A stretch of DNA of 64,000 nucleotides from Locusta migratoria (GCA_026315105.1 CM048745.1:540592758-540656757); one strand, 5' to 3'; shown: positions 9,800-21,490, counted from the first letter of the stretch. Numbers and translations: made by a program. Notes: a model not told the origin generated them from the sequence alone.

Positions 9800-9902
9800 C
9801 TGCAATACCAAACAAAGGCTCATTTCAAAAAGCGCATTCAGCCAATACCTTGTTTACATGGCTATACAGCAGTGAAACGATATCAAACGTACTGTGTATT
9901 AA

Positions 9903-11204
9903 CAAGGACAGTACTTGGGCTCGAACAAACACATATACACCAAAATCGTATGAGAGATAATGTAAAGATCCCTTATTGCACTAGCGATACTCCCACATCT
10001 GCAAAACTATGCAGTCGTCCGTTAGAGGCCTCTGCGTGTGCCATGCCGCATTGCACATTGACCTGTCGGTTTGCTAGTAAGGACGGTACAGTGTACCACC
10101 GAAGTTGCGTTTTGTGATGTTATTTGTGTAGTGAAGCGTCAGATGGGGCGGCGACTGCTAATCAATCCTGCAGATAGTGAGGACCAGATTTAGAGCTCCA
10201 TTATCGATTAAGTAACTGACGGATGTTTTGGTACAAGTATGGATAACATTTTGTTGGAAAGTACAAAGGCACTTAACGAAGATGTCCCTCTTACATGGAA
10301 AGTACTTGGGCTCGAACAAACACATATACACCAAAATCGCATGAGATATAATGCAAAGATCCCTTATTGTATTGTGATACTCCTGCATCTGCAAAACTCT
10401 GCAGTCGTCCGTTAGAGGCCTCTGCGTTTGCCGTGCCGCATTGCACTTTGACCTGTCGGTTCGCCAGTAGGGTCGGTACAGTATGCCACCGAAGTTGCGT
10501 TTTGTGATGTTATTTGTGTGGTGAAGCGTCAGATGGGGCGGCGATTGCTAATCAATCCTGCTAATGTATTCCGATTAGTTGAGATACGAAGAACCCTTCT
10601 TCGTGAAGATGGTATTAGTGTAGAAGATGAATCAACTGTTTGTAGAGCTTATGGGACTTAACTACGGGATCATCAGTCCCTAAACTTACAAACTGCTTAT
10701 GAACTAACTAATACTAAGGACGGCACAAATATCCATGCCCGAGGGGGGATTCGAACCCCCGACCGTAGAAGATGAATCATTTGCATGCTTTCTCGTATCT
10801 GTTATGGTACAGAAATATGAGCATAAGTTAGATACTGTTGTTACAACCTCATAATAATGGTAATAGGGATTATAATAACGAATAACTCATTGCAAGCGGT
10901 AGTGCTACGGAAGCAGTAGCAATGAATACCAACAGTCTTTCGGGAAGAAGGTTAAAGTTGCAACTATCATCACGTCTTTTGATGACAATTCGCTAGAGAA
11001 CATGTACGATGATTATTACATAAGTTATAGTTAAGATAGGTGCATTACGTATGGCGTCTACAATTATATCTACAGTGCTATCTAGAGCATGGTTGCAGAG
11101 CTTTGCAGAAAAACGACACCCACCAGCTCATTGAGGTGTACGTAGAGATCCTGTAACCAAACGGTCATACAGATATGTTTGTTCGAGCCCATGTACTTTC
11201 CTTG
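9903..11204. mobile_element. TIR element with TAA duplications, copy 1 (internal duplication)
   Basis: Ends CAAGGACAGTACTTGGGCTCG (left) and, inward from the right, CAAGGAAAGTACATGGGCTCG, with the repeat extending to GAACAAACA. Both sides carry TAA (9900-9902, 11205-11207). A 3-bp TAA/TWA duplication is typical of PIF/Harbinger elements, though other assignments are possible. The first 268 bp (9903-10170) are repeated at 10294-10560 after a 123-bp unrelated spacer, giving two left ends and one right end. No transposase is visible, so it is non-autonomous. Contains the SINE at 10635. Confidence 0.75.
10635..10764 (-). repeat. 5'-truncated SINE with 15-bp target duplication
   Basis: The tail (TGTTTGTAGAGCTTATGGG) through box B to CCCGACC is present, but most of the tRNA head is missing. 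GTAGAAGATGAATCA flanks it at 10620-10634 and 10765-10779. The sister element at 46.9 kb has the same sequence once, uninterrupted, so the empty site is in this window. Confidence 0.9.
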
Positions 11205-11291
11205 TAAGTATTTGCAGACTTACCACGTCTTGTCACACCGCCCGCAGTATTATTTACAAAGAAGTTTCCTCTTCTGTCCCATCCCGTAAAC

Positions 11292-12001
11292 CAGCGTTTT
11301 TCAACCATCTCGAATATGAGACCCCTTCCAAGTAAAAATATTCTGGCGACCCCATAAAAAAAAGCACAACATTTTGGACCAAAATAATAATCTCAATAAT
11401 AAAAAATTAGTAACAGTGTCTGAAACCCTTGTAGGAAAAAAATAATTTTATGTTTCTGCAGGTTCCGAGCCACCGCCCTTCAGCGTCACAGTCCAACACA
11501 TTGCCCACTACGCTACAGCTAAGTTAGGAATGGTGTTCTTAAATCCTATAGTATTGATGTTAATTCGGTATTTGTAGACACTACATTATCATTTATCGTA
11601 CGAATAACGACGTGTTTTGTTAATTCTTCAGTGCGCCATAGCTTTGAAATGACAACGTGTAAGTTACAATAAGAAAATCATCAATTATGCAACGCAAGAT
11701 GGCATATGCCAGAGACAGTTTTGGGCGATGAATGTCACGTGACATCTGCGAACGGCAGGTTTTCGTTAATTCAGTGGAGGGTGTAAAAACTCCGTTATTT
11801 TTGCAAATATCTCTCAAACGATACGAGATATGGGAACAAACTTGTAGAGATTTTTCTAGTGTTACTACCGTAACCCAAAGTGGGCCAATATTCTGGAACC
11901 CCATCACAAATAAAAATATTCTGATGATCCCACCTCCTCACGAACCGTAACAAAACTGTTATCTAAAAGGCAACTAATTTAATACTCTTTCTTTAACTAC
12001 G

Positions 12002-12064
<63 letters not shown>

Positions 12065-12537
12065 TTGACGATATTCTTTTTATGTACTTTTTGGAATGGA
12101 ACACATCCTATTTTTACAAGATTTCCAACAGAAAAGTATATTTTGCTTAACCGGTGTTCGCATTTCAGGCAAAACTCAAACGCAGATTATGCTAATTTAG
12201 AAAGGTCCCACTGTATACGCAATTTGTAAAGAAGTAGATTTTTTTCGAATTTTTCAGAATTGCTTATTGTATATGTTCTTTTACTTATCGATTGGTTCCT
12301 GAAACAGTTTTCAGGCTTTGCGCTTATTCATCATTAACTCACTGTATTATAAAACAATTTATAATTCATAATCAGTGTTACACAAGGAACTCCGTAATTT
12401 TACCATTAATGAAATTTCACTTGGGTACACGTTTTTGTATTACTGAACGCCTAGCTATTTTGTGGTACAAGTAGGCTTACCACTTCTTGTGATGGCGACT
12501 ACCCTGGGGGTCGCGACCCACAGGTTGAAAAACAATG
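11292..12537. mobile_element. hAT element, copy 1, with 8-bp duplication
   Basis: Left end CAGCGTTTTTCAACC and right end, read inward, CATTGTTTTTCAACC: inverted repeats of hAT type. The 8-bp CCGTAAAC occurs directly at 11284-11291 and 12538-12545, the expected hAT target duplication length. No transposase is readable. Holds a 58-T run (12004-12061) and the nested repeat at 11355-11886. A second copy begins at 52121. Confidence 0.85.
11355..11886 (-). repeat. Dispersed repeat nested in hAT copy 1
   Basis: Matches 62140-62772 in inverse orientation over nearly its whole length, including ACATTTTGGACCAAAATAAT and CAGCGTCACAGTCCAACACA, which is part of a tRNA-like block (about 11465-11530). Flanked by near-duplicates AATATTCTGGCGACCCCA (11336-11353) and AATATTCTGGAACCCCA (11887-11903), consistent with retroposition into the hAT element. 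Confidence 0.7.
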
Positions 12538-12638
12538 CCGTAAACCATTACCTCCTCCCCTCTTTTATTTCAGCATCTCCTCTTCCTCTGCCCCGCCCCC
12601 ACCACGACTTTATAACTTTTTATAAACTGTCATTTCGT

Positions 12639-12839
12639 GCCGGCCGCGTTGGCCGAGGGAACTGCGGCGCACCAGCCACGGTCTGCACGGCCACTACGGT
12701 CGGGGGTTCGAATCCCCTCTCGGGCATGGATATTTGTGCCGTCCTTAGTGTTAGCTAGTTCCTAAGTAGTTTGTAAGTTTAGGGACTGATGACCCCGTAG
12801 TTAAGTCCCATAAGCTATACAAACATCTGAAACATTTTT
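12639..12839 (+). repeat. Full-length SINE with 12-bp target duplication
   Basis: Head GCCGGCCGCGTTGGCCGAGG, box B GGGTTCGAATCCCC, GCATGGATATTTGTGCCGTCC, GGACTGATGACCCCG and tail ATACAAACATCTGAAACATT. Exact direct repeats CTGTCATTTCGT at 12627-12638 and 12840-12851. A reference copy for the family. Confidence 0.95.
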
Positions 12840-12866
12840 CTGTCATTTCGTTTTCATTCAATACTA

Positions 12867-13734
12867 CGGGGGCTGTTCAAATGAAAATGTACTAAACGTC
12901 ACTGTGAGTATAACTGAAGTCTCTATTCGATCACCAGAGGCCTGACCACAACTATCCTACTATTTGACGATCCGAAGGATTTCCTGTTTCCAGAATTCCT
13001 GTGGCTGTGACAAGATTCAGTCATCTACTGTGCCCTTCAGTTCGTTGTCCCAGTTGAAGCGCTTCCCTCTGAGACGTTTTTAGCGAACCAAACAGATGGA
13101 ACGCACAGGGCGACATGTTCATACTGTAGGGCGAATGCTCAAGCTGCTGCCAATTGGCCACTACACGTGTGAGCCTGGAGATGCACGTTATCATGGAGCA
13201 GAATCACTCTCTGCGTGAGTAGCCGAGGCCGTTTGCTCTTGATGGGCTATCATATGCTGCAGAGTGTCTTGCAGTACACGTCACGATCAATGATTTTGTT
13301 TTCGTGCTCGGGAAATTCGATGAGTATCGGACCTCAGACGTCAAAAATAACGGTGACCATCGAAAATTTCATATGTCGACAAAGTTTTGTGAATTTATTT
13401 GTAAAAGTATAGACAGTGGAAATTAAAATGTGCTGTCGTGCCTTCTGCCTCAAGTTGGCCCGCTTGACGTCCTACCCCCTTAACATGTTTCGTAGCTTTT
13501 CATTTGAACACGCCGCGGTGGAGTAGCCGAGCGGTCTAAAGCGTTTCGCTGCGGAGCGCGCGGTTGCTCGCCGTGGAGGTTCGAGTCCTCCCTGGGGCAT
13601 GGGTGTGTGTGTGTTGTCCTTAGGTTAGTTGACCTACGTTTAAGTAGTTTGTAAGCTACGGACTGATGACCACGCAGTTTGGTCCGATAGATTTACAGAC
13701 ATTTGAACATTTGATTTCATTTGAACACCCCTCA
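12867..13734 (-). mobile_element. mariner element with transposase relic
   Basis: TA on both sides (12865-12866, 13735-13736). Inverted ends match through GTGTTCAAATGAAA (left has CTGTTCAAATGAAA). The minus strand reads broken transposase blocks: VIFDVRGPILIEF, then DVYCKTL, then RVILLHDN (family ILLHDNARPH). Several stops remain. A SINE sits inside the right terminal repeat. Confidence 0.8.
13512..13714 (+). repeat. SINE (AGTAGCCGAGCGGTCTAAAG head) inside a mariner TIR
   Basis: Type II tRNA-like head, box B GAGGTTCGAGTCCTC, an internal (TG)5-6 tract, then GGACTGATGACCACG and the ACATTTGAACATTTG tail. Direct repeats TTTCATTTGAACAC at 13498-13511 and 13715-13728; this sequence is the mariner terminal repeat itself. 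Confidence 0.95.
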
Positions 13735-13739
13735 TACGT

Positions 13740-14620
13740 CTGTACGGCTACATTTCCTCAAATGCTATGCACATATTATAGGTGTTGCATCGTCAGTATT
13801 CTTTGTAATGCCGCTCTGTAATTATTTCAATGTAGTTTAATGTCATTACAGACTCTAACATTAGCTGTCTATCGCGTATTACCAGCAGTTTTCTGGTCAT
13901 GTACCTCCAAAACAGATTACGAGCTACACACACATAGTGCCTGCACTATAACACTAGTAGAATCGTAGGCAGCCCACGTGCCCACTCCTACTCAGTACAC
14001 TGAGTACTGCCCCTGTCACATTGTACAAACTAGTCCCAGAGGGCTATGTTTTGTCAAAACACATGACCGGAAGCCTAATCACCTCTGTGACATTACAGCA
14101 ATGTTACCACTACTTTGCATGCAGCCAGTAGTGGTCTTACACCGATCATGAGCCACTTTTTGAGTGACAGCTCAAGGTCAAAACCTCCACACACACACAC
14201 CCTCATTTAGTGACTGACAACACTGCACTTAGGTTAAATGGCATGTGTACTTAAGGGCTCCTCCTCCAGCGCCTCCCCTTCTAACCCCCTCAGAGAGCTG
14301 GCACAGTTTTGGTTGACAGATCTAAGTCACCACACCATCCATTTCTGACTAATCACACTGATGAAGATGTGACATTACACCTCTACTTGGAATATGGTGA
14401 CAAAAAGGTCATTCTTGGATATGTAGGTTATTCTCTTGATTTACTTTTTATTTTATTTTTTTGTGTTATCTTGTTTGAAAATGCCTTGACACTTGAAAAT
14501 AGAGGAAAAGCTTATCATTCTGCACAGCAACTAACATATTTCAACGTTGTATAAAACTTTACATAATGTGTGTAAAAATAACTCTGCACTTCTTGCAGGA
14601 TGTGGCAAATGTGGCTTTGT
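13740..14620. other. No recognised gene
   Basis: AT-rich with a (CA)n tract near 14190. No exon or repeat ends recognised. Confidence 0.4.
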
Positions 14621-14810
14621 TCCAGAATGAAACTTTCACACTGCAGCGGAGTGTGCGCTGATATGAAACTTCCTGGAAGATTAAAATTGTGTGCCGGAAC
14701 CGGGACTCGATCCTAAGACCTTCGCCTTTAGGTGGGAAGTCCTCTACCGACTGAGCTATCCCGACACAACTCATGATTCCGCATCACAACTTTACTTCCG
14801 CCAGTACCTC
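14621..14810 (-). repeat. Second tRNA-derived SINE family (CCAGAATGA end)
   Basis: Begins TTCCAGAATGAAACTTTCAC and GCAGCGGAGTGTGCGCTGAT, a common insect repeat, with a minus-strand tRNA-like block (about 14692-14765: CCGGGACTCGATCC ... CTACCGACTGAGCTA). It runs directly into the next SINE. Confidence 0.75.
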
Positions 14811-14973
14811 GCCTGCGGGGTTATCAGTCCATAAACTTACAAACTACTTATCAACTAGCTTATACTTAAATAAGGCACAAACATCCATGCCCGAGGGGGG
14901 GGGGATTCGAACCCCCGACAGGGAACGGCCTCGCGCTTCGTAGCAGAGCACCTCAATGCGCTCTGCAGCGGCA
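14811..14973 (-). repeat. SINE (shared-tail superfamily), tail-truncated
   Basis: GCGGGGTTATCAGTCC...TTACAAACTACTT, a G-run (14895-14904), box B TTCGAACCCCC and head ending CTCTGCAGCGGC. Lacks the terminal CAAATGTTTGT, being fused to the preceding SINE. Confidence 0.8.
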
Positions 14974-15308
14974 AGGGATGCAAACCATGCACCTACCGAT
15001 TCCAGGGCCAGGGCCCTTCACCACTCCTGTAATTAGCAGAACCTCGAATTTTCAACTATCTATCACATCACAATGCAATGCGGAAAATTTATTTAATTTT
15101 GATGGTTGTGAATACTTCCATCCATGTGGATCACTGGATTCGAACAGACAGTGCAGCTAGAGTGGTAAGTCAGATGTGGAGGGTATTAATCAAAACCATG
15201 CCAGCTCTGTCTGGTGTGTCAGAAGGGGATGGCTGTGGGTGTGGAGGAACCTTAAGCAAATCATCCTTCAGTGAGCACCCAGTCTGAACATTGGGTTGAT
15301 AGACACAA

Positions 15309-15503
15309 AGAAATGTTTGTGAATCTAAGAGACCAATCTTCTACGGTCATCAGTCCATAGACTTACAAGCTATTTAATCTAATTTATGCTAAGGACATCA
15401 CAAACATCCATGACCAAGTGAGGACTGGAACACCTGGCGGCAGTAGCCACGCAATCCGCAGCACGGAACCTTAGACCACACGGCCATACCCGCGTGGCTG
15501 TCG
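15309..15503 (-). repeat. Divergent SINE (shared-tail superfamily)
   Basis: AAATGTTTGTGAATCTAAG tail, TCATCAGTCCATAGACTTAC, degenerate box B (GGACTGGAACACC) and head GACCACACGGCCATACCCGC. Older than neighbouring copies judging by substitutions. Confidence 0.8.
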
Positions 15504-16560
15504 GTCGCAAAACACAGGGTGTTTGCGAGATGTCAATCAAAATGTGGCCCAGGATCACTGTAAACTCCAGCTATTGTATGTATCTATAAAATTTGACGTT
15601 TTAACTATAGTCGCTATTATAAACAGGTTATCGGAGCTAGTTAACGATAATAAAATTTTCGTGTCACGTACAAAAACTTTTTAATAAAAATAGCAACACC
15701 GATACAATAATGAATTCAAGAACATCTATGTGTAATGGGACTATATAGTAATGTCTTTATTATACTAACAGTAACATTAATATTATTATTATTAGAAATG
15801 ATCCAAAATACTACTTTTATGGATGCTGTCATTTATAAATCTTCTGCTTTTCTTCCACTTTACGTACTCTCACTGACCCAATTCAAAAAAGTCTTTGAAT
15901 AGGTAAATCTGCCTTTAGGCGATGTATCAATATAAAACACGTACCAGGTTTTAGATTAACAATACAACTTTGATAACCGCATGCAATTTACTGCAGTAGG
16001 TTTCGTGTTATGCACATTCAAACATACAGACAGATAGATAGCATATAGACAGTTTGTCTTTCTGTCTTATCTCCTAATCCCTCTGGAGGTACGAGTGAGT
16101 GTCAGACAAAGAGGAACCCGATGAAACAGACCTGCGATGAAAAGGTGCAGGAAACCAGTGCGTCAGTGACTCGGCCACAATTTGGAGAGAACAGACAAAC
16201 TGGGCTACATACAGTAACGTCACGTACAAATAACGCAAGAACACCCTTCTTGGTGCAGCATTATATAAATAGGCGTCTTGAAGTTGAATATTATGCCATA
16301 CAGGAACAATGAGGTTCTTGGAAGAATGTAAGCATTCATTCGAGCTATGGCGCAAGTGAAGAGTCTTTCTTTCGACGCGCTGTTGATCTTCGGAGATGAG
16401 CGCCTTTGTCGCCGTTCCCGAGCAGTCCTAAGTACCGCATTATTGGCTATACGTTGAGACCGATTTTGCCCCTTAACACGGAAGAATTAGGGCAATGTGG
16501 TATATTATAGGTCACATTGATGTGATCTACTAGATAGGAATGCAACCATTTCTACAACGG
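15504..16560. other. No recognised gene
   Basis: AT-rich, with an ATTATTATTATTA tract near 15780 and a GATAGATAGCATATAGACAG stretch near 16035. Open frames at 16074-16355 match no family I know. Confidence 0.4.
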
Positions 16561-16935
16561 GCATTCAAACTGGCGCTCTGAACGAGGAAGTGGGTGACCT
16601 GACCGATCGGCAGTTGTTCGCGGGCCTCTGATTGGCCCCCATTGTGGCGATCGCGTTTCCAATTAGAACGGGGCCACGTCGAGAGCGATAGCATCGGCCG
16701 GTCGCCGACGCGCGGACCATTAGCTTCGCCGTCCAACCGTGGCGGCGTGCCTGCTCTTCTCCTGATATCACCGCCGGCCGGGGCCTTTGATGGCGCCGCC
16801 ATAATCACAAATCAGGAAATTGCGTTGTCTCCTCTCTCCCCTCTCTGTCTTGTTTTCCGGCATTCCACTCGCAGCCACGTTGTTGTTTCCAGTCAGCTGA
16901 CGTCACACAGCTACATTACTACGAAACCAAGGTAG
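16561..16935. other. GC-rich island, candidate regulatory DNA
   Basis: High GC and many CpG (GGCCGGTCGCCGACGCGCGG, 16695-16714), a homeodomain-like GATGGCGCCGCCATAATC (16788-16805), and CRE-like TGACGTCA (16899-16906). Unlike any repeat in the window. Plus and minus open frames here look like by-products of GC content. Confidence 0.4.
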
Positions 16936-17127
16936 AAGAAACGTAAATTTTATGCGTCCTATTAACAAAGCTGTAATTAGTGCCGGAAAACGATTTGGGG
17001 AAGGACAAGAATGATGATGAAAATTGGATTTAATTGTTGCAATTAGAGTAGACTTTGTGTTGAAGTGTGTAGGAAAGAAAATCGTAATTCCCAGCTCTTA
17101 GTGAGCAGACAGCGATTTGAAAAAAAA

Positions 17128-17323
17128 GTTCAAATGTTTGTTAAGCTTATGGGACTTAACTGCGAGGTTATCAGTCCCTAAACTTACAAACTACTTATGA
17201 ACTACCTTATAATAAAGTCAGCACAAACATCCATGCCCGAGGGGGTATTCGAACCCCCCAACGGGGAACGGCCGCGTACAACGCAGCATGGCGCCCCAAT
17301 GCATACGGTCATTCCGCCGCGGC
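17128..17323 (-). repeat. SINE (GCGGCGGAATGACC head)
   Basis: Near full length: TTCAAATGTTTGTTAAGC tail, GTTATCAGTCCCTAAAC, box B TTCGAACCCCC, head ...CATTCCGCCGCGGC. Confidence 0.9.
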
Positions 17324-17591
17324 ACAGGAATTTTAATCCTGCTCCATCACGATATGACCAGTATGTTATTCAGTCGGTACGGTATCGCAGAGGTAGATCT
17401 AAAAGAAAATACATGATCACACATCGAAAAAATTCTCTAACACTGTCAGCTCTTCGAAGCACAAATATCCAGCGCACTGGGCTAAGCGTAGATATATGTC
17501 TTCCGTTCCATTTTTGGACATATTTCTGATTACTGTTGAATATATTCATGCTCCTGAAAATCTTAGGAAGATGAAGGAACTGTGGTCTGAT

Positions 17592-17799
17592 GCTCAAATG
17601 TTTGTAAATCTATCGGACCAAAGGGCGTGGTCATCAGTCGGTAGCTTACAAACTTCTTAAACTAAGGTAAACCAGCCTAACGACAACACACACACACCCA
17701 CAGACACCCATGCCCCAGGGAGGACTCGAACCTCCGACGGCGAGCAACCTCGTGCTCCGCAGCGAGGCACCTTAGACCGCTCGGCTACTCCACCGCGGC
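17592..17799 (-). repeat. SINE (AGTAGCCGAGCGGTCTAAGG head) with target duplication
   Basis: GTTTGTAAATCTATCGGACC tail to GGCTACTCCACCGCGG head, with an internal (CA)n of five units. Flanked by AACTGTGGTCTGAT (17578-17591) and AACTGTTGTCTGAT (17800-17813), one mismatch. Confidence 0.9.
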
Positions 17800-17813
17800 A
17801 ACTGTTGTCTGAT

Positions 17814-18349
17814 TCGATACCACACCCACATAAGATGTTATCGCACTATCTGGAGTGTAATGAAAATACTGACGTTTGTGGATAGCGCTAACAGTCACAA
17901 ACACTTTCAACGACCTTTATTTTTATGAATATCGTTCTCTGTGTGGAGGTAAATGCTTATTTAATGAGTCTTGTTTAGATAAATCTTTTTATACTATAAG
18001 AAATCTGGTACAGATAAAATACAATATTCCATACAATGTCCGTATTGACAGCAGTAGTTTCACGACAATGAAATTTTCGTACCGTTAACGAATGCAATAT
18101 GCCCTTTACGCTTTGCGTACTAAAACTAATGCGTTTTACTCATGCTGATCTCATAATCGGTGAATTAAAAAGATACATAACAGAATATTATCTTTTGTGT
18201 TTTGCTCAGTGATAAAAGGGCACGGGTGAGATCTCCGGTCAGTCTTACGATTTTTAATTGTTATCACTTATTTCATTTCTCTTAGTCTTGTTCACGTAAA
18301 AGATTCCGAGAAACATTTTAAATTTTGGGACCGCCCAACTACCTGCCTT
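17814..18349. other. No recognised feature
   Basis: AT-rich. An open frame at 17876-18088 has no recognisable domain. Confidence 0.35.
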
Positions 18350-18401
18350 AATCTACATCTACGTGGGATACTCTGCAAATCACATTTAAGTGCTTAGCAC
18401 T
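18350..18401 (-). repeat. LINE 3'-end scrap
   Basis: Reverse complement of the LINE terminal sequence CACTTAAATGTGATTTGCAG...ATCCCA.GTAGATGTAG found at 27460, 50905 and 55213. Only the 3' end remains. Confidence 0.6.
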
Positions 18402-18769
18402 TCAAGGGTCGGAGGACGGTAATGAATGCCACCTCACAAATTGGACCATGCCAGTAAAGCGTTGTTGTGTTGAAACCTATCTTCGGATTGATGACTGCTT
18501 TATCTTTATCTCCGTATGTGCTCTCCTTGTCAGTACTTGCTGTTCTGAAACACCTCAACCTACAACTGACAATCGTATCCTAAAATTGGAAGCGAAAGTA
18601 CATATCAAGCCATACAAATTAACAAGATACTACTCCCCTGTTGATGGTAAGACATAAAAGCTCATTTTGGTAGAAATGCGCTACGATCTGAAATCACACC
18701 TTGTAATTTAGTCGTATTATAGGCACTGGGCGTATGTTCCACTTGCATTTAACAGCGCCATAAACGGTT

Positions 18770-19080
18770 GAGGAACATGGGAATATTGTGCCATTAAATA
18801 CAGTAGATGACTAAGGCAATTCAGGTCGGCCTTTGGTAGCGCGTGAGGCTGCCATTGGAGACAGCGCGTTTGATGGACGACATGCCGGCAGAGGAAGCGT
18901 CACCGACGTAACGACAGGCCTAAATTGGTGGCCTGTTGGGAGGTCCTGATTGGGCAATCTAGCTGCGGCGGCGGCCACAGAATAAACGGGGACATCTCCG
19001 GCGTCCCAAACAACTCACTTGAGAAATTCACTCCGAGTGGCCACGCTTTATGAGAGGAGTAAAAACTTTTTCACGTCACC
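18770..19080. other. GC-rich island, candidate regulatory DNA
   Basis: Locally GC-rich non-repeat DNA (AGCTGCGGCGGCGGCCACAG, 18961-18980) with GATGACTAAGGCAATTC and GGCCTAAATTGGTGGCC. No open coding frame. Immediately followed by a short tandem duplication. Confidence 0.35.
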
Positions 19081-19150
19081 GCCTTCGTTGAAGAACGGTA
19101 ACACCTATATCAGTGAAGCAGTGAGTACAAAGATACTTTTTTACAAGGCC

Positions 19151-19296
19151 GTTTTGTAAATAAAAACGCCTTTTCCTGGCAGCAATGTCCTTTATTTAAT
19201 TTTTATTTTTTGCTTTCAGGCACGTTTTGTAAATAAAAACGCCTTTTCCTGGCAGCAATATCCTTTATTTAATTTTTATTTTTTGCATTCAGGCAC
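19151..19296. repeat. 73-bp tandem duplication
   Basis: GTTTTGTAAATAAAAACGCC begins at 19151 and again at 19224. The 73-bp units differ at only a few sites, so the duplication is recent. Confidence 0.9.
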
Positions 19297-20089
19297 GTTT
19301 CGCCTTTTTAATTTAGGATTCTTCAGTGAAACCTAGAATAACAGTTTAATTTTTTCTGTGGTATTATTGCTTACAGTTTTTCACACTTTTAGTTGGCAGT
19401 CGCCATTCCCCTCGTCTGGTCACTGATTTCATATCTGACTATAACTTCACTTGCGCAATTTGCGTACATTTCTACGTTACGAACTTATTCCTCACAGTAT
19501 TTCATGTTTTTCTGTCTCTGGTTGAAACTATTTTGTTCACACTTTCTTCAAATTTCGATCAAATAAATACTTATTTCCGACATAGATCTAGTCTCAACAT
19601 TCAGGTCCTCACCATGTAATTATTAGCTTCGTATTTGGCTTGTTTTGTACTTGTTGCCAACCTAACGAAGTCTATTTTGAATACAAACGACTCTTTGATT
19701 TCTGCTCTCTTTGTATGTACCCCCCTTCCCCAGTTGTGTGTCTAGTAAGTGTAACAGAGAGGTTGAGTTTTTGCTTAAATTTTTGTAAAGGGGGTTAATG
19801 AGAGAGTCAGGGAAAAGGGTTTGCAACTAATTTATTGGTGTAAACAGTTGTTTAGTATATACAGTTGTTTATTCAACGGTGTTTCTTTTTTTTGTGTGGT
19901 TTTTTTTTGTGTGGGGCTCTTTTTTTTATGTGAATTTTATTGCTGCGTTCGAATGTGTATGTGTGTGTAATTATTTTAATTTCCTCTTCGTTAAATACTG
20001 GTTTGCGTTTTCTTACTTTTTCTCATAATTTGGAGTGGTTTGTTTCACAATTCTGAGAACCAGGCTACACGGACGTACTTATTACAAGT
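19297..20089. other. No recognised gene
   Basis: AT- and T-rich sequence with a repeated TTTTTTTTGTGTGG motif (about 19890-19915). No exon recognised. Confidence 0.4.
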
Positions 20090-20102
20090 TAGTGCTGGAT
20101 GT

Positions 20103-20291
20103 GCCGGCCGCGGTGGCCGAGGGGATTGAGGCGCTCCAGTCACGGTCCGCACGGCCACTACGGTCGGGGGTTCGAATCCCCCGTCGGGCATGGATATTTG
20201 TGCCGTCCTTAGTTGTAAGTAGTTTGTAAGTTTAAGGACTGATGACCCCGTAGTTAAGTCCCATAGACTCTACAAACATTTACGTTTTTAC
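20103..20291 (+). repeat. SINE with 13-bp target duplication
   Basis: GCCGGCCGCGGTGGCCGAGG head to ACTCTACAAACATTTACG tail. Exact TAGTGCTGGATGT at 20090-20102 and 20292-20304. The middle has a small deletion relative to the copy at 12639. Confidence 0.95.
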
Positions 20292-20304
20292 TAGTGCTGG
20301 ATGT

Positions 20305-21263
20305 ATCAGAACAGCTGTCACTGTTTCCCAAGTTCCTATGCCGCCACTCCGGCTGCAATAGTGTCAGATATTTACTGACAAGAAGACCTCCAGGTCTTGG
20401 GAATCTTGGGAATTCAGTTTGAGCCGAGACTTCGCATGTTAGTAGTATATTTCGAGGTTGTCCACTCACAGAAGTTTTAAAGCACACTACCCAGAAAATA
20501 CCGTGACAAGATTTAAGCGCAACTCTTAAACATATACCAGTCAATGCATTCTGTACAGCAGTAGCACGAAGTGGTACAGTAGTAGCATTCCTGACAGTCA
20601 TGTTGATGTTCCGAGTTCGATCCTACTTGGGGAAAAATGTTTACTTTTATTATTTGTTTTAAAAATCAATTAAAAAATAGAATTGATGATATGTTTTCAG
20701 TTACATCATAAAGAACTCTATTTTGTTTATAAAGTGTCTATTGCTGGTAATTAAAGTATTTTCTTTTTAAAAAAGTCGATTACTTCCAAATCCATTTTAA
20801 AATTGGTATAGGCAGATTGAGGTGTAAGTTCTATTGGCATTCGTCGATATTGCTAGCTGTGGAATTATTGTGTTCTTGTAATTTCGCAGAACCAGTTTCT
20901 TCATGGAAAAAGCAGTGTACAGCTGTTGCCCTATTGTATGCATGCAAACAGGCAGACGGTCAGGAATTGTCAAAAACAATAAAAATAAAAAATATTTCCT
21001 GACGTTATGTTCGACCCTAGATCTTCCGCCTGAGAGGCAAACTCGCTACCACCGCGCTGCAGCACAGGCTTCACTGACGGGTATATCAGAGCTCTTTTTC
21101 TTCGAATTTTCTGGGTGGTCCGCTTTAGCACTTACAAGAATGGACATCGTTGAGGCATATTACTATCCTGCGAAGCCCCTTTCCGAACTGAATTCCCGAG
21201 ACCGCGAGGTCTCCTTGTGAGATAAAATTGGAGATGGTGAAAAAACAGTCACTCTCCTCTTTG
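20305..21263. other. No recognised gene
   Basis: Mixed-composition sequence with a block near 21004-21060 (TTCGACCCTAGATCTTCCGC) resembling a degraded tRNA-like box. No domain recognised in any frame. Confidence 0.35.
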
Positions 21264-21465
21264 CTGCGGCGGATTAGCCGTGAACACAGGAGCTCCGTAC
21301 TGCGATGCGCGCGGCCGTTCGTCGTCGGGGCTTCGAATCCCCCCTCGGGCATGGGGGTGTGTGTGTTGTCCTCAGGTTAGAGTACCTTAGTTTAAGTAGC
21401 TTGTAACCTAAGGACTAATTACCAAGCAGTTGAGTCCGATAGATTTACAAACATTTGAACATTTT
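21264..21465 (+). repeat. SINE (shared-tail superfamily), poly(A) end
   Basis: Divergent head CTGCGGCGGATTAGCCGTG, box B GGCTTCGAATCCCCC, (TG)5, GGACTAATTACCAAG, tail ACAAACATTTGAACATTTTA. An A17 run lies shortly downstream (about 21474-21490). Confidence 0.85.
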
Positions 21466-21490
21466 ACTCTCCGAAAAAAAAAAAAAAAAA

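Noticed and set aside
16530..16808. GC-rich open frames on both strands
   Set aside because: Frames overlap in several phases, as expected from low stop-codon density at high GC; composition reads like Arg/Ala/Pro shadow sequence.
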